From the NCBI RefSeq assembly GCF_023074835.1, contig NZ_JALLGW010000004.1, positions 62,001-126,000 of the forward strand: a DNA stretch of 64,000 bases, read 5' to 3'. A model generated the notes under the pieces. That model searched no databases. It saw only the letters and a list, made by a program, of their open reading frames with translations, and was not told the DNA's origin. Positions 1 to 9,856 of the stretch are shown piece by piece; position 1 is the stretch's first letter; each line of letters begins with the position of its first letter. The stretch comes from Halomarina salina (GTDB lineage Archaea; Halobacteriota; Halobacteria; Halobacteriales; Haloarculaceae). The translations under genes and the position numbers were made by a program.

Positions 1-2
1 AA

Positions 3-857
3 CGAACCAATCACGAAGAGGGCATCGTTCGAATAACACTCGACCGACCGGATACGCACAACGCAATATCGCCACAGCTTATCGATGAACTTGACGAAGC
101 GCTAAAAGAAGCCGAGGATGAAGAAGAAACCCGAGTCATCATTATCGACGGAAACGGACCGTCATTCTCCTCGGGTCACGATCTCGGTGGGGGCGAGGAC
201 GGTTTCCAAGATAGTCGACGAGGCTGGTCTGCCGAGAAGCGGCTCAGTTATGAACAGGAGTATTATTGGGAACGCAGCATGGACATTCGAGATCTTCGTG
301 TCCCCACAATCACACAAATTCACGGATATTGTGGCGCAGCAGGACTGATGCTGATGTCTGTGTGTGATCTTGCAGTCGCCTCAGCTGATGCTACGTTCCA
401 ACAGCCCGTCAATCGGATGGCCTCCGCAGCGACCGAACTCCTGCTTGAGCCGTGGGAGATGGGCTTTCGGAAGGCCAAGGAGTTCATCTGGACTGGAGAC
501 CCGATTTCCGGGCCGGAAGCTGAACGACTTGGTCTTGTGAACAAGGCAGTACCTGAAGAGGACCTTGATGAAGAGACGATGGTGTTGGCGACAAAACTCG
601 CCCGGCAGCCACCTTTCGCGCTCCAACTCAGCAAGAAGACCATTAATCACGCCGAAAACCAGGTCGGTCGGCGAGAGGCAATGTACTCTCATTTCCTAGC
701 TCATCAGCTCACTCACCAGAGCGACGAGTGGACAGACTGGCATGACGAAGCGGGTGAGAAATGGGAAGAAGAAGGGCTTCGAGCATGGCTTAACCACCGA
801 GACGATCGGTTCGACATCGAAACGATGGAAGACATCGAGGAAACGAGAGAGGACTAA
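3..857 (+). CDS. Enoyl-CoA hydratase/isomerase family protein, 5' partial
   Basis: The frame is open from the window edge, so the N-terminus is missing; about 284 residues remain. The crotonase signature is visible: LDRPDTHNAIS near the start, then the oxyanion-hole stretch IHGYCGAAGL followed by CDLAVASADATF. Crotonases bind acyl-CoA and hydrate, isomerise or hydrolyse it. The second conserved region reads QQPVNRMASAATE and lacks the usual Glu-containing motif of true hydratases, so the exact reaction is uncertain. A C-terminal extension rich in Trp, Asp and Glu follows the core. It is the first gene of a run of acyl-CoA genes on this strand, 87 bp before the 3-hydroxyacyl-CoA dehydrogenase. 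An internal ATG at 279 exists but lies well inside the fold, so it is not the start. Confidence 0.9.
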   Translation, partial: RTNHEEGIVRITLDRPDTHNAISPQLIDELDEALKEAEDEEETRVIIIDGNGPSFSSGHDLGGGEDGFQDSRRGWSAEKRLSYEQEYYWERSMDIRDLRVPTITQIHGYCGAAGLMLMSVCDLAVASADATFQQPVNRMASAATELLLEPWEMGFRKAKEFIWTGDPISGPEAERLGLVNKAVPEEDLDEETMVLATKLARQPPFALQLSKKTINHAENQVGRREAMYSHFLAHQLTHQSDEWTDWHDEAGEKWEEEGLRAWLNHRDDRFDIETMEDIEETRED

Positions 858-944
858 TTGGCGTCCGTCTGTGTCAGTGAACCTCTGATGAAACGAATGG
901 ACACTATTCCTCGTATTTATCTGAGATGGTAGCCACGACTGTGC

Positions 945-1826
945 ATGCAGATTGCAGTACTTGGAGCCGGGACAATGGGTCATGGTATCGCACAGGTGTT
1001 CGCGATGAGCGGTCACTCAGTCAGATTATACGATATCGACGAGGATATTGTAGCAGCAGGCCGCGACCGTATCGAGACAAACCTTGATCGCGGAATCGAG
1101 GTAGGAAAGGTTTCGAATGCGGCCAAAGCAGCGACCTTAGATAACCTCACGACGACAACTGATCTTACCGACGCAGTAGATGAGGCCTCATTCGTCATCG
1201 AAGCAGTTCCCGAAGAAGTCGAGCTCAAACGAGAGGTCCTCGCTCGTGCCGAACGTGATGCGCCTACCGATGCGATAATTGCCTCTAATACCTCGTCAAT
1301 ATCAATCACTCAACTCACCGAAGATCTGAAGCGACCTGACCAAGCGATTGGTCTTCACTTCTGGAACCCCGTACACCTGATTGACTTTCTCGAAATACCA
1401 CTGGCGGCCCGTACTAGCGACAAAACGCTCGCGTTCGTCCGGCGTCTCGTAGAAGACGACCTTGAATTTGATTACGAAGTTGTGAATGACTACCCTGGAT
1501 TTGCTTCATCCCGACTCGGCGTTGCTCTCGGCGTTGAGGCGATGCGAATGGTCGCACAGGGCGTCGCCTCGCCAGCAGCCATTGATAACGTCATGACGAA
1601 GGGATACAACTACTCAATTGGCCCACTCGAACAGAGCGATCTCGCCGGTCTTGATGTCAGATTGGATATTCTCGAATATCTCCGCGAGCAGCACGGAGAA
1701 CGGTTCTGTCCGCCCCAAATCCTTCGTCGGAAGGTTCAATCAGGAAAGACTGGCCAGAAGTCAGGTGAAGGGTTCTATGTCTGGGATGGTGACACTCGAC
1801 TCGAAGTCAGTGATGATCATCGGTAA
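945..1826 (+). CDS. 3-hydroxyacyl-CoA dehydrogenase
   Basis: 293 residues, the normal length for a single-function enzyme. The N-terminal Rossmann fold shows GAGTMGHGIA at residues 7-16. The acidic residue ending beta-2 is in LYDID, and the family motif appears as LHFWNPVH around residue 143, carrying the catalytic His. The C-terminal helical domain starts near residue 180 (DYPGFASSR). It oxidises (S)-3-hydroxyacyl-CoA to 3-ketoacyl-CoA with NAD+, the step after the crotonase encoded just upstream. A TATTTAT box at 914-920 lies 25-31 nt before the ATG, which fits leaderless haloarchaeal transcription. Confidence 0.93.
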   Translation: MQIAVLGAGTMGHGIAQVFAMSGHSVRLYDIDEDIVAAGRDRIETNLDRGIEVGKVSNAAKAATLDNLTTTTDLTDAVDEASFVIEAVPEEVELKREVLARAERDAPTDAIIASNTSSISITQLTEDLKRPDQAIGLHFWNPVHLIDFLEIPLAARTSDKTLAFVRRLVEDDLEFDYEVVNDYPGFASSRLGVALGVEAMRMVAQGVASPAAIDNVMTKGYNYSIGPLEQSDLAGLDVRLDILEYLREQHGERFCPPQILRRKVQSGKTGQKSGEGFYVWDGDTRLEVSDDHR

Positions 1827-2165
1827 CAGGTGAATCACCCGCTAGTTCGAAGATATCGGCTAGAAGAAACAATAGAATACTGGTCCCCACGATTTCCGGC
1901 TGAGTCGGAATTTTTCACCTTCGGTCGGTTCGCTATACGATGCGGGCGAATTGTAGATACATGATCTGATGGCAAAAGCCTCCATTGGCGCAACTCCGTC
2001 TATCGGTACTACTCTCGGCCTCTGCTCGGTCGACCAAATGGAAGCCTCCTGTCCGCTGATTATTGGAGCGTGAAAACAGGATCTATTGCGACTCAAACGT
2101 CTATTTTCGAGTATCTGATTGGGTCGACCGGAACTACTATTTTCGTTGGCTAGTTCCCTCTGGCC
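1827..2165. other. Intergenic stretch without a gene
   Basis: No convincing reading frame on either strand. It ends with the promoter of the next gene: TACTATTTTC at 2135-2144, centred about 26 nt before the GTG start, preceded by GACCGGAAC. The same GACCGGAAC string occurs upstream of the paralogous gene at 9857. Confidence 0.6.
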
Positions 2166-2867
2166 GTGCCAGCCGTAGAGACCCCCCATTTGGAGGTAGA
2201 CGTGGGAGATATTGTGACGGTGAGCCTCAATAGGCCGGAAGTGCTCAATGCAATTGACACCGAACTCGCAACTGCGTTGGAGTCATTGCTCAAGAGGTTG
2301 CACGAGCACCCCCCAAAACCCCTGTTACTCCGGGGCAATGGGGAGGCAACCTGTTCAGGCGTCGATACGGCAATCGTTTCAAATCCGGATTTCGAAGCCG
2401 AAAACGTCGAGTTTCGCCACACAATCCACGAGGTGTTTGACCTCCTCCGACTATACGGTGGACCAGTCGGGTTCGCTGGGAAAGGAGCTGTGGTTGGCGC
2501 AGGGATGGTGTTGGCAGCGAACTCGGATTTCGTCGTACTAGCTGACGATACGACGCTCATGTTCCCAGAAATCAAACTGGGACTTCTCTCTCGGCCCACT
2601 ATGGTGATTTTGGCAGACACAGTTGGTGACCGACTAGCCAAAGAGATAGTGCTGACGGGAGAGCCGATTACGCCGGAGCGGGCGCGAGAAATCGGACTCG
2701 TAAACTGCGTTGTACGCGCTGCCGATGTCGTTGAAACAACGCGACGCTATCTCGATCAGACGCGAGAATATGACGCTGAGCTCGTAGCATCAGCTAAGCA
2801 TACCATCAACCGGCGGGACGCCAAGACGTTCTGGAACCGGAACGAAGCAGATCTCCGAGGCGAGTAA
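2166..2867 (+). CDS. Enoyl-CoA hydratase/isomerase family protein (short form)
   Basis: 233 residues, shorter than the usual 255-265. Crotonase features: LNRPEVLNAID near residue 21, a core near residues 50-60 (LLLRGNGEATCSGVD), and an oxyanion loop GKGAVVGAGMVLAANSDFVV around residues 105-124. The Glu-containing second motif is not obvious (FPEIKLGLLSRPTM). It closely resembles the 226-residue protein at 9857 (GNGxxTCxGxDT, KGAIVGA), so the two are paralogues. GTG is taken as start because an upstream TATA-like box fits it and the first beta strand follows at once. The specific substrate is unknown. Confidence 0.87.
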   Translation: MPAVETPHLEVDVGDIVTVSLNRPEVLNAIDTELATALESLLKRLHEHPPKPLLLRGNGEATCSGVDTAIVSNPDFEAENVEFRHTIHEVFDLLRLYGGPVGFAGKGAVVGAGMVLAANSDFVVLADDTTLMFPEIKLGLLSRPTMVILADTVGDRLAKEIVLTGEPITPERAREIGLVNCVVRAADVVETTRRYLDQTREYDAELVASAKHTINRRDAKTFWNRNEADLRGE

Positions 2868-2914
2868 TACCCCTCGAAGTAGAGCACGAACCTCCAATCA
2901 CCGACTAAACCACC

Positions 2915-4597
2915 ATGACACAGATACGTTCGTTTGACGGGTTGCCTCAAGAACAGGAGACGAAGGTTAGCGTCCTCGAGACACAAGCCGACCAATACGG
3001 TGAGGAGACATTCCTTATCTACGGTCCAGAGGATCGGAAGGTCTCGTTCGCAGAACTCAACGAAATCGCCAACCGAATCGCGAATTCGCTCCGTAATCTC
3101 GGCCTCAGAAAAGGCGAGCGAGTATCCCTCCTCTTCCGTGATCCACTACGGACGCTGTTTGCCATGTTCGGCATCAAGAAAGCCGGTGGCATCTACGCGC
3201 CGATAAACTTCGAGTATAAGGGCAAGACGTTGACATACCAGCTCAATGATCTGGACTCGGAGATTTTGTTGCTCGAGGATCAGTACACCGATCGACTGAA
3301 CGCGATAACGGAGGATCTCAAGACGTATCCAAAGGTCGTCCTCTTACAGACAGATGCAGAAAGTGAACCGCTCGATGCAGCCTTCACTCAGTCCACATTC
3401 GCTCAGCTCAGGGAGGGAAGCCCAGAACGGCCCTCAGTCGATGTTAGCTGGATGGATCCAGCAAGCATTATCTACACTTCGGGGACGACGGGCAAGCCGA
3501 AGGGGTGTTTGCTGTCCCATCGCTGGCCAATCTACTACACGAAAGCAAGACGGGCGGTTATGAACGAGGAGGATACGATTCATTCGGTCGTACCAATGTA
3601 TCACGTCGTCGGGCCGTACTGGGACACAACGACGGCGTTGATGACGGGTGCCCGAATATCGCTGTGGGATAGGTTCAGTACCTCGAGCTTCTGGGACCGT
3701 GTTGAGCAGTACCAGGCAACGAATACAACGCTTATCTCGGTGATGCAGTCGTGGCTGATGAATCAGCCCGCACAACCGGATGATCATCGCAACCCACTCA
3801 ATAAAGTACAGATGTCACCACTGCCGGAGAACCATGTTGAGATCGCGGAACGTTTCGGGTTCGAGTTCATTACCTGCGGTTTCGGTCAGACAGAAAGTGG
3901 TCGCCCATTAGGCGGGCTTATCCATGCTGCACGAGGGAACAACGCTACGCCAGATGGTTTACGTCATGGCCAAGACCCGGAAGAGATCATCCGCAACTCG
4001 GAGAAATTGGGCGTCGCCGTAGTCGAGGAAGTGCCAGAAGATCGGTTCATGGGCAATCCGATGCCATGGGCGGAGGTCGCGATTCTTGACGACGACGACG
4101 AACGGCTCCCCCCCGGCGAGGTAGGCCAACTCGCAATCAGACCCCAGCAGTCCGAAATCATTCTCAAGGAGTACTTCGGGGCGCCGGAGAAGACAGTCGA
4201 GGCGTGGAGCAACCTCTGGTGGCACACCGGTGATGCAGCCTATCAGGACGAATCTGGGCACTTCTACTTTGTAGACCGGATTGGAGATGTTATCCGACGC
4301 CGGGGCGAGAACATTTCATCGATGCAAATCCAGAATACCGTCACCAGCCATGACGGTGTCGCGGAAGCAGCTGTATTTCCCATTCCAGCATCTGAGGGGG
4401 GTGAAGATGAAGTCGCGACAATCGTTCAGCCGAAGACAGAGCAGTCACTGTCAGAAGCCGACGTTCGCTCGTATCTTGAGGACCTACTACCGAAGTTCAT
4501 GCGACCACAGCATATTCGAATCGAAGAGAAGCTTCCAACGACCGAGACGAATAAACTCGAGAAGTACAAACTGCGTGAGCGATACTTCGAAGACTGA
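2915..4597 (+). CDS. AMP-forming acyl-CoA synthetase (CaiC-like)
   Basis: 560 residues, full length for the ANL superfamily. The phosphate loop YTSGTTGKPKGC is near residue 187, the GQTE motif near 324 (GFGQTESGRP), WWHTGD near 435 and the hinge segment DRIGDVIRRRGENI near 455. The C-terminal catalytic Lys lies in PTTETNKLEKYKL near 547. It would adenylate a carboxylic acid and form its CoA thioester. The substrate cannot be deduced; overall it resembles carnitine/crotonobetaine-CoA-ligase-type proteins. It begins 47 bp after the crotonase gene and is likely co-transcribed with it. It is strongly similar along its length to the synthetase at 5776. Confidence 0.92.
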   Translation: MTQIRSFDGLPQEQETKVSVLETQADQYGEETFLIYGPEDRKVSFAELNEIANRIANSLRNLGLRKGERVSLLFRDPLRTLFAMFGIKKAGGIYAPINFEYKGKTLTYQLNDLDSEILLLEDQYTDRLNAITEDLKTYPKVVLLQTDAESEPLDAAFTQSTFAQLREGSPERPSVDVSWMDPASIIYTSGTTGKPKGCLLSHRWPIYYTKARRAVMNEEDTIHSVVPMYHVVGPYWDTTTALMTGARISLWDRFSTSSFWDRVEQYQATNTTLISVMQSWLMNQPAQPDDHRNPLNKVQMSPLPENHVEIAERFGFEFITCGFGQTESGRPLGGLIHAARGNNATPDGLRHGQDPEEIIRNSEKLGVAVVEEVPEDRFMGNPMPWAEVAILDDDDERLPPGEVGQLAIRPQQSEIILKEYFGAPEKTVEAWSNLWWHTGDAAYQDESGHFYFVDRIGDVIRRRGENISSMQIQNTVTSHDGVAEAAVFPIPASEGGEDEVATIVQPKTEQSLSEADVRSYLEDLLPKFMRPQHIRIEEKLPTTETNKLEKYKLRERYFED

Positions 4598-4889
4598 TCG
4601 AGACACATCGCACGGGACAAATCAAGGCCGCAGGATGGAGCGCAAACCGATGTGCGTCCAACCTATTCCGTGGTTCGATCAAAGAAAACTACAGCAGTGA
4701 CCCGTTCAAGCGGTGGTTGCTGAATGAACCAAATGGAAGCCGATTAGTGAGACCTCCGGTTCGGGCAGGTGAGTACGACGTAATGCATGAAAAGACCGTA
4801 CAACACCTCTACAGACGTTCGGTATTCCTCAAGTATAGTAGGGTCAGCGGCAGCTATTTGTGGACCGAACGGGCATACCTGTTTCGTAC

Positions 4890-5642
4890 ATGATGGGCCG
4901 ACTAGCCGGGAAAACTGCGATAATCACTGGTGCTTGTAGTGGAATTGGATTCGGTATCGCTGAGGCGTATGTCGACGAGGGCGCGCGCGTAGCAATTTTC
5001 GACGTCGAAACGGACGACTTCGAGTCGGTAAATGCGCAACTCGATGGCGAGACACTCACTGTGGAATGTGACGTGATGGATTCCAACGACGTGCAAAGCG
5101 CCGTTGATCGTGTCCTTGATGAATGGGGTCAAATCGACATTGTTGTGAACAACGCGGGGATTGTCGTCCGGAACAATATCGAGAATACAACTGATGAGGA
5201 GATGGAGCTAGTATTGGACGTGGACCTCAAAGGGGTAATGCGAGTTACACGGGCAGCGATGCCAGCACTCCGTGAGTCCGGAGGATCGATAATCAACATC
5301 TCGTCGGCTGCAGCGGAAGGAGGGGTAGCTAATCTCAGTGCGTACTCGGCGGCCAAAGGGGGCGTCTCGAGCCTGACCCGGCAGCTAGCAGCGGATTATG
5401 GAGAAGATGGGGTGAATGTCAACGCCATTGCTCCCGGCACTGCGAAGACCCCAATCAACGAAGCAGTCCGTGAGAAGGACCCCGAGTGGGAAGCCGAGAT
5501 TGCCTCGAAGATTCCACTCGGGCGACTCGCGACACCCCAAGACATGCAAGGGCCTGCCGTCTTCTTAGCGTCCGAGGAAGGCGCGTATGTGTCTGGTCAA
5601 ATCCTGCTCGTCGACGGTGGACGGACCGCCCAGTCGCGATAG
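4890..5642 (+). CDS. Short-chain dehydrogenase/reductase (SDR)
   Basis: 250 residues from the ATG at 4890 (a second ATG follows directly). An upstream GTG at 4860 would add ten residues that do not fit the fold. Classical SDR motifs are present: the cofactor loop TGACSGIGFGIA near residue 13, NNAG near 87, catalytic Ser in NISSAAAEGG and YSAAKGG near 155, followed by the usual IAPGTAKTPI. The acidic residue after beta-2 (FDVE) favours NAD(H). It probably oxidises or reduces a hydroxy/keto intermediate of the acyl-CoA pathway; FabG-like function is an alternative. Confidence 0.9.
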   Translation: MMGRLAGKTAIITGACSGIGFGIAEAYVDEGARVAIFDVETDDFESVNAQLDGETLTVECDVMDSNDVQSAVDRVLDEWGQIDIVVNNAGIVVRNNIENTTDEEMELVLDVDLKGVMRVTRAAMPALRESGGSIINISSAAAEGGVANLSAYSAAKGGVSSLTRQLAADYGEDGVNVNAIAPGTAKTPINEAVREKDPEWEAEIASKIPLGRLATPQDMQGPAVFLASEEGAYVSGQILLVDGGRTAQSR

Positions 5643-5775
5643 ATCGCCGCGACGCTACGATCAATTGATCTTCGACGTACGTACCAGCCAACCCCATCGA
5701 GAGGCCGCGATGGGTCGCTTCCAGGGTAGTACTCCCCGGAACACTTAACAGACCAACGGGTGACTCTTTCTGTTC

Positions 5776-7485
5776 ATGGGCCTCCCTTCAGAGGTACAAC
5801 CAGCGTTTGATGATCGACCAATTGAGAACCATACGTTCAAGAGCGCGCTCGAACACAGAGCGGACGTATTCGGCGATGACCCCTATCTTATCTACGGGCA
5901 TGACGACCGGCAGGTGTCCTATGCTGAACTCGACGCAGTATCGAATGCAATCGGCAACACCCTCGCTCAGATTGGAGTCGAGAAAGGTGACAATGTTTCT
6001 GTCATGTTTCGCAACCCGCTACAGACGGCGTTTGCCATCTACGGTATCAACAAAATCGGAGCCGTCTACAGCCCTATCAACTTCGACTACAAGGGAGATA
6101 TCCTCACCTACCAAATCAACGACTCAGCGCCGAGCGTACTGTTAGTCGAAGACCAGTACATCGAGCGAATCAACATGGTCGCCGACGAATTGAACACGGT
6201 TGACCATCTTGTCGTCTATAAGACCGATGACGGTGGGGTCCCGGTCGATGACCATTTCGAATGCTCGACGTTCTCCGCTGCAAAAGACGGTAATACGGGT
6301 GAAACGGAGGTCACGATCGATTGGAGTGACCCTGCGAGTATCATGTACACCTCCGGGACAACCGGTCAACCGAAGGGTTGTGTCCTCCCATATCGGTGGA
6401 TCTTCGGTAACTACTCATTGTTCCGCTCAGCGACCATCGATCGAGGCGATACAATTCATTACTCGCTGCCGTTGTACCACGTCTCAGCAACGTACAATGG
6501 TCTTGCACCTGCACTCATCGCCGGAACCTCAGTTGTTCTGTGGGACCAGTTCAGTACCTCAGAGTTCTGGGAGCGAATCGAACGGTACGAAGCGACGACG
6601 ACAACACTCATCTCAGTGATGCAATCGTGGCTGATGAGTCAGCCCGAGGAACCAGATGACCATCGAAATTCTCTCAACAAGGTACAGATGGCGCCACTGC
6701 CGGAGAACCACGTTGAGATGTGTGAGCGATTTGGATTCGACCTACTCACCGGGCAGTACGGACAGACCGAGTGCGGAAATCCAGTGACGGGGGTCATCAG
6801 TCCGGACAACGCGGACCGTCAAACACCAGACGAAGTTCGAAGAGGGATGAATCCAGACGAGGCTGTTAGGGTAGCCAAGGCACTCGATGTGCCTGTTTAC
6901 GAAGAAGCACCTGGAGAGCGATTCATAGGTACATCGATGCCCCTCATCAAGGCGACAGTACTCGATGAGAACGACGAGGAGTTGCCTCCCGGTGAGGTAG
7001 GAGAGTTCGCTGTCCGGCCACAGCGTCCAGGAGTCATCATGTCGGAGTACTATCGAGCACCCGATAAGACGGTCAAGGCGTGGAGTAATCTCTGGTGGCA
7101 CACTGGAGATGCGGTGTTTAGAGACGAGGACCACAACTTCTACTTCGTTGATCGGATTGGTGATGTAATTCGGCGTCGAGGAGAGAATGTTTCCTCGATG
7201 CAAATTCAGAACTCGATTAACGACCATCCAGCCGTCACCGAAACAGCCGTGTTCCCTGTCCCGGCGGATGAAGGTGGAGAGGACGACATCGCCGCAATCG
7301 TTCAGCACGTCGATGGCGCTGCGGTGACAGACGCTGACCTCTATGAGCATATCGAACCCAAGCTTCCGGAATTCATGCACCCCCAGTACATCGAAGTCGT
7401 CGCTGATCTTCCAACGACCGAGACGAACAAGGTTGAAAAGTACAAACTACGTCAGCAATTCATTGATGGCGAGCTGAACAGTTGA
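5776..7485 (+). CDS. AMP-forming acyl-CoA synthetase, paralogue of 2915
   Basis: 569 residues with the same motif set as the 2915 gene: YTSGTTGQPKGC near residue 190, YGQTECGNP near 328, SNLWWHTGDAV near 432, DRIGDVIRRRGENV, and the catalytic Lys in PTTETNKVEKYKL near the end. Long blocks match the 2915 protein (for example KVQM.PLPENHVE), which indicates tandem gene duplication with divergence of the acid-binding part. An ACTTAA box at 5743-5748 sits about 30 nt before the ATG, so it likely has its own leaderless promoter. Two similar ligases may act on related acids. Confidence 0.92.
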   Translation: MGLPSEVQPAFDDRPIENHTFKSALEHRADVFGDDPYLIYGHDDRQVSYAELDAVSNAIGNTLAQIGVEKGDNVSVMFRNPLQTAFAIYGINKIGAVYSPINFDYKGDILTYQINDSAPSVLLVEDQYIERINMVADELNTVDHLVVYKTDDGGVPVDDHFECSTFSAAKDGNTGETEVTIDWSDPASIMYTSGTTGQPKGCVLPYRWIFGNYSLFRSATIDRGDTIHYSLPLYHVSATYNGLAPALIAGTSVVLWDQFSTSEFWERIERYEATTTTLISVMQSWLMSQPEEPDDHRNSLNKVQMAPLPENHVEMCERFGFDLLTGQYGQTECGNPVTGVISPDNADRQTPDEVRRGMNPDEAVRVAKALDVPVYEEAPGERFIGTSMPLIKATVLDENDEELPPGEVGEFAVRPQRPGVIMSEYYRAPDKTVKAWSNLWWHTGDAVFRDEDHNFYFVDRIGDVIRRRGENVSSMQIQNSINDHPAVTETAVFPVPADEGGEDDIAAIVQHVDGAAVTDADLYEHIEPKLPEFMHPQYIEVVADLPTTETNKVEKYKLRQQFIDGELNS

Positions 7486-7710
7486 AGCAGAGCCTTGTTA
7501 CCCCACAGACTGTCACTCAATCTAATTAGGTGAGATTCTGTTGAGACGTATTTCGCGATGGCCTTCCTAGAGTGTTATTGCGGCATCATGATGGCATAAA
7601 AATTGAATAGAAAACGGCTACCCTTCACCAATTGGTTAATCGATTGCACCCGAACTAACCGCTTTGAGGTTCGACCGAGGGTTTTTCTGTAGAGCAACGA
7701 TGGTAGTTTC

Positions 7711-8649
7711 ATGGCATATCTTATTACAGGAGGGACCGGGTTCCTCGGAGCGAGAGTCGCTCACCGACTCGTCTCACGAGGGGAAGACGTCGTTCTGTTC
7801 GATTATGCTCCAGTACGTGACAGAATCACAGGAATCGAAGACGACGTTACTCTTGTCCGGGGAGATATTCGGCAGGTTGAGCAGTTAGCGAGAGTGTTCG
7901 TCGAACACGACGTGACGTCAATCGCCCATCTTGCGTCAGCACTCACCGGTACGTGTAGCGACCAACCACCCCTTGCGATGTCTATCAACGCCGTCGGTTC
8001 AGCAAACGTACTCGAACTCGCTAGCATTCACGACGTTAATCGGGTAGTGTTCGCAAGTTCACTTGCGGCGTATGGATACGTCGAATACGATGAGGAGAGA
8101 GAGGTCGACGAGAAATCCCCTCGATGGCCGAACAACCTCTATGGATCGACGAAAGTGCTGAAAGAGGATATGGGACGACACTACGCAGCAGAAAACGACA
8201 TGAACGTGTTCGGACTACGTTTCGGTGCGATTGTCGGACCGGGCCGTGCTGGTGGAACTCCAGTCGTCCATCTACAGGACCTCTTTGAGAACCCCGCAAC
8301 AGGGAAACCGGTCACAGTGACTGGAGCTGAGTTGAAAATGAACTGGCTCTACGTCAAAGATGCCGCAGCGAGTATCATTCAGGCGTTAGACGTTAGCCAG
8401 CAAGGGTTTGATATGTTCAACGTTCGTGACCGCTTTATGTCGGTTCGAGCGGTTGCCGGACTGGTGGCTGAGAACGTACCTGATGCGGATATTACCGTCG
8501 TGTCTGAGCCAGACGAAGATCACTACCCGTATGGGACCCACCCGAAACTCGACGACACAAAAATGCGGGAGGTTCTCGGCTTCACACCCGAAGTTGGACT
8601 CGAAAGCGGTATCCAGGAATACGTGCGACTCACAGCAGAGCAGTCCTGA
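7711..8649 (+). CDS. NAD-dependent epimerase/dehydratase family protein
   Basis: 312 residues of the extended SDR type. The Rossmann loop GGTGFLG is at residues 7-13, and the catalytic YGSTK motif (NLYGSTKVLKED) near 147. A Ser before it (FASSLAAYG) completes the triad, and an acidic residue ends beta-2 (FDYAP). Family members are sugar-nucleotide epimerases or dehydrogenases of small organic substrates. Placed among acyl-CoA genes it may act on a hydroxy-acid or alcohol rather than on a sugar, which is inference from context only. Confidence 0.85.
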   Translation: MAYLITGGTGFLGARVAHRLVSRGEDVVLFDYAPVRDRITGIEDDVTLVRGDIRQVEQLARVFVEHDVTSIAHLASALTGTCSDQPPLAMSINAVGSANVLELASIHDVNRVVFASSLAAYGYVEYDEEREVDEKSPRWPNNLYGSTKVLKEDMGRHYAAENDMNVFGLRFGAIVGPGRAGGTPVVHLQDLFENPATGKPVTVTGAELKMNWLYVKDAAASIIQALDVSQQGFDMFNVRDRFMSVRAVAGLVAENVPDADITVVSEPDEDHYPYGTHPKLDDTKMREVLGFTPEVGLESGIQEYVRLTAEQS

Positions 8650-8913
8650 CCGAACCTCGTCAGCGCATGTAGCACCAACCACAGAGAATGTATCTGATTG
8701 ATAATTATTCAATCATAGTAACTATACAAGGATCGGTGATAGAGTCACTATCTATTGCTTTGCCGCTTGGTCGCACCCATCGTCTTTGACCGGTCATATT
8801 CTCCGTTACCTAACCCAACAATGGACCGGACGGTCGAGTTCAAGATATTAAACAAATGGACTACTATTTCACCGGTGCGTGGTTATTAATGGTACCGCTG
8901 TCAGACACCGCAT

Positions 8914-9708
8914 ATGGAGTCGACAGAGTATGATAATCTGGTGGTTCGTCGCGACGGGAGTGTTGTTCACGTTACGATGGAGAGCCAGAGTCAATTCAAC
9001 GCATTGAACACGGAAATGGCGAGCGAATTGGCCGACGTCGCAACGATGCTCGCTGAAGACGACGAAACACGCTGTCTCACACTCACTGGCTCGGACGAGG
9101 TATACTGCCCGGGAGCGGATCTATCGCAGTTCACAGGCGACGAAAGCGACGCTGCGGCACTGCGTGCCGAAGCGTCCGAACTCCATCGGGCCTTAATCCA
9201 CTTACATCAAGCCGAGCTGCCAATCGTCGGTGCTATCAACGGAACTGCTGCGGGGGCCGGTTTCAGTCTCGCTCTCTTCCCGGACATCGTTGTGATGAGT
9301 GAGGACGCTCGGCTGGAGTTCGCTTACCCTCGAATCGGGCTAACTGGCGACGGGGGGTCGACGTTCATGCTTCCTCGTATTGTCGGACTACGTCAGGCAA
9401 TGGAGATTATATTGATGGACGAGCCGATTTACCCCGAGCGTGCCGTTGAGCTTGGCCTCGCCACTGAAGTCGTCGAAAGTGAGGACCTCAATCAGCGAAC
9501 AGAGGAAATTGCGGCGAAACTTGCAGAAGGACCGACACATGCGATTGGGAAGACGAAGCGCCTCGTGCACGAGAGCTTCGATCGAGCGTTCGCTGACCAA
9601 CTCGCAGCGGAGACCGAGGCGATTTCATCCGCGACGCGGACAACTGACTACGAAAGAGGGTTTGCAGCGTTCGGAACGGACGAGGAGCCGGAGTTCACGG
9701 GTCGGTAA
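8914..9708 (+). CDS. Enoyl-CoA hydratase/isomerase (PaaG-like)
   Basis: 264 residues, standard crotonase length. It has FNALNTEMASEL near residue 31, an oxyanion loop INGTAAGAGFSLAL near 110, and a second active-site region FAYPRIGLTGDGGST near 135-149. An Asp in GDGG is typical of the isomerase/ring-oxepin branch (PaaG type), where one Asp replaces the hydratase Glu pair. It may therefore shift a double bond rather than add water. TTATTAAT at 8883-8890 lies about 25 nt before the ATG and fits a leaderless promoter. Confidence 0.9.
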   Translation: MESTEYDNLVVRRDGSVVHVTMESQSQFNALNTEMASELADVATMLAEDDETRCLTLTGSDEVYCPGADLSQFTGDESDAAALRAEASELHRALIHLHQAELPIVGAINGTAAGAGFSLALFPDIVVMSEDARLEFAYPRIGLTGDGGSTFMLPRIVGLRQAMEIILMDEPIYPERAVELGLATEVVESEDLNQRTEEIAAKLAEGPTHAIGKTKRLVHESFDRAFADQLAAETEAISSATRTTDYERGFAAFGTDEEPEFTGR

Positions 9709-9856
9709 GGTAAAGCACACATCTACCAAGGTCGGCCAGTTCGCTGAGGTAGAAAACTCTCCGGTTCAGCCAGTGAGCACGGCAACGCAGTGCTTTATCT
9801 ACGAACAGGGCACTTGGACGAACACTTATGACGATTTGACCGGAACTCTTTCAGAG

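Noticed and set aside
9440-9856. N-terminal extension of the crotonase at 9857
   Set aside because: The extension overlaps the previous gene in another frame and is basic, unlike real haloarchaeal protein; the ATG at 9857 fits the family.
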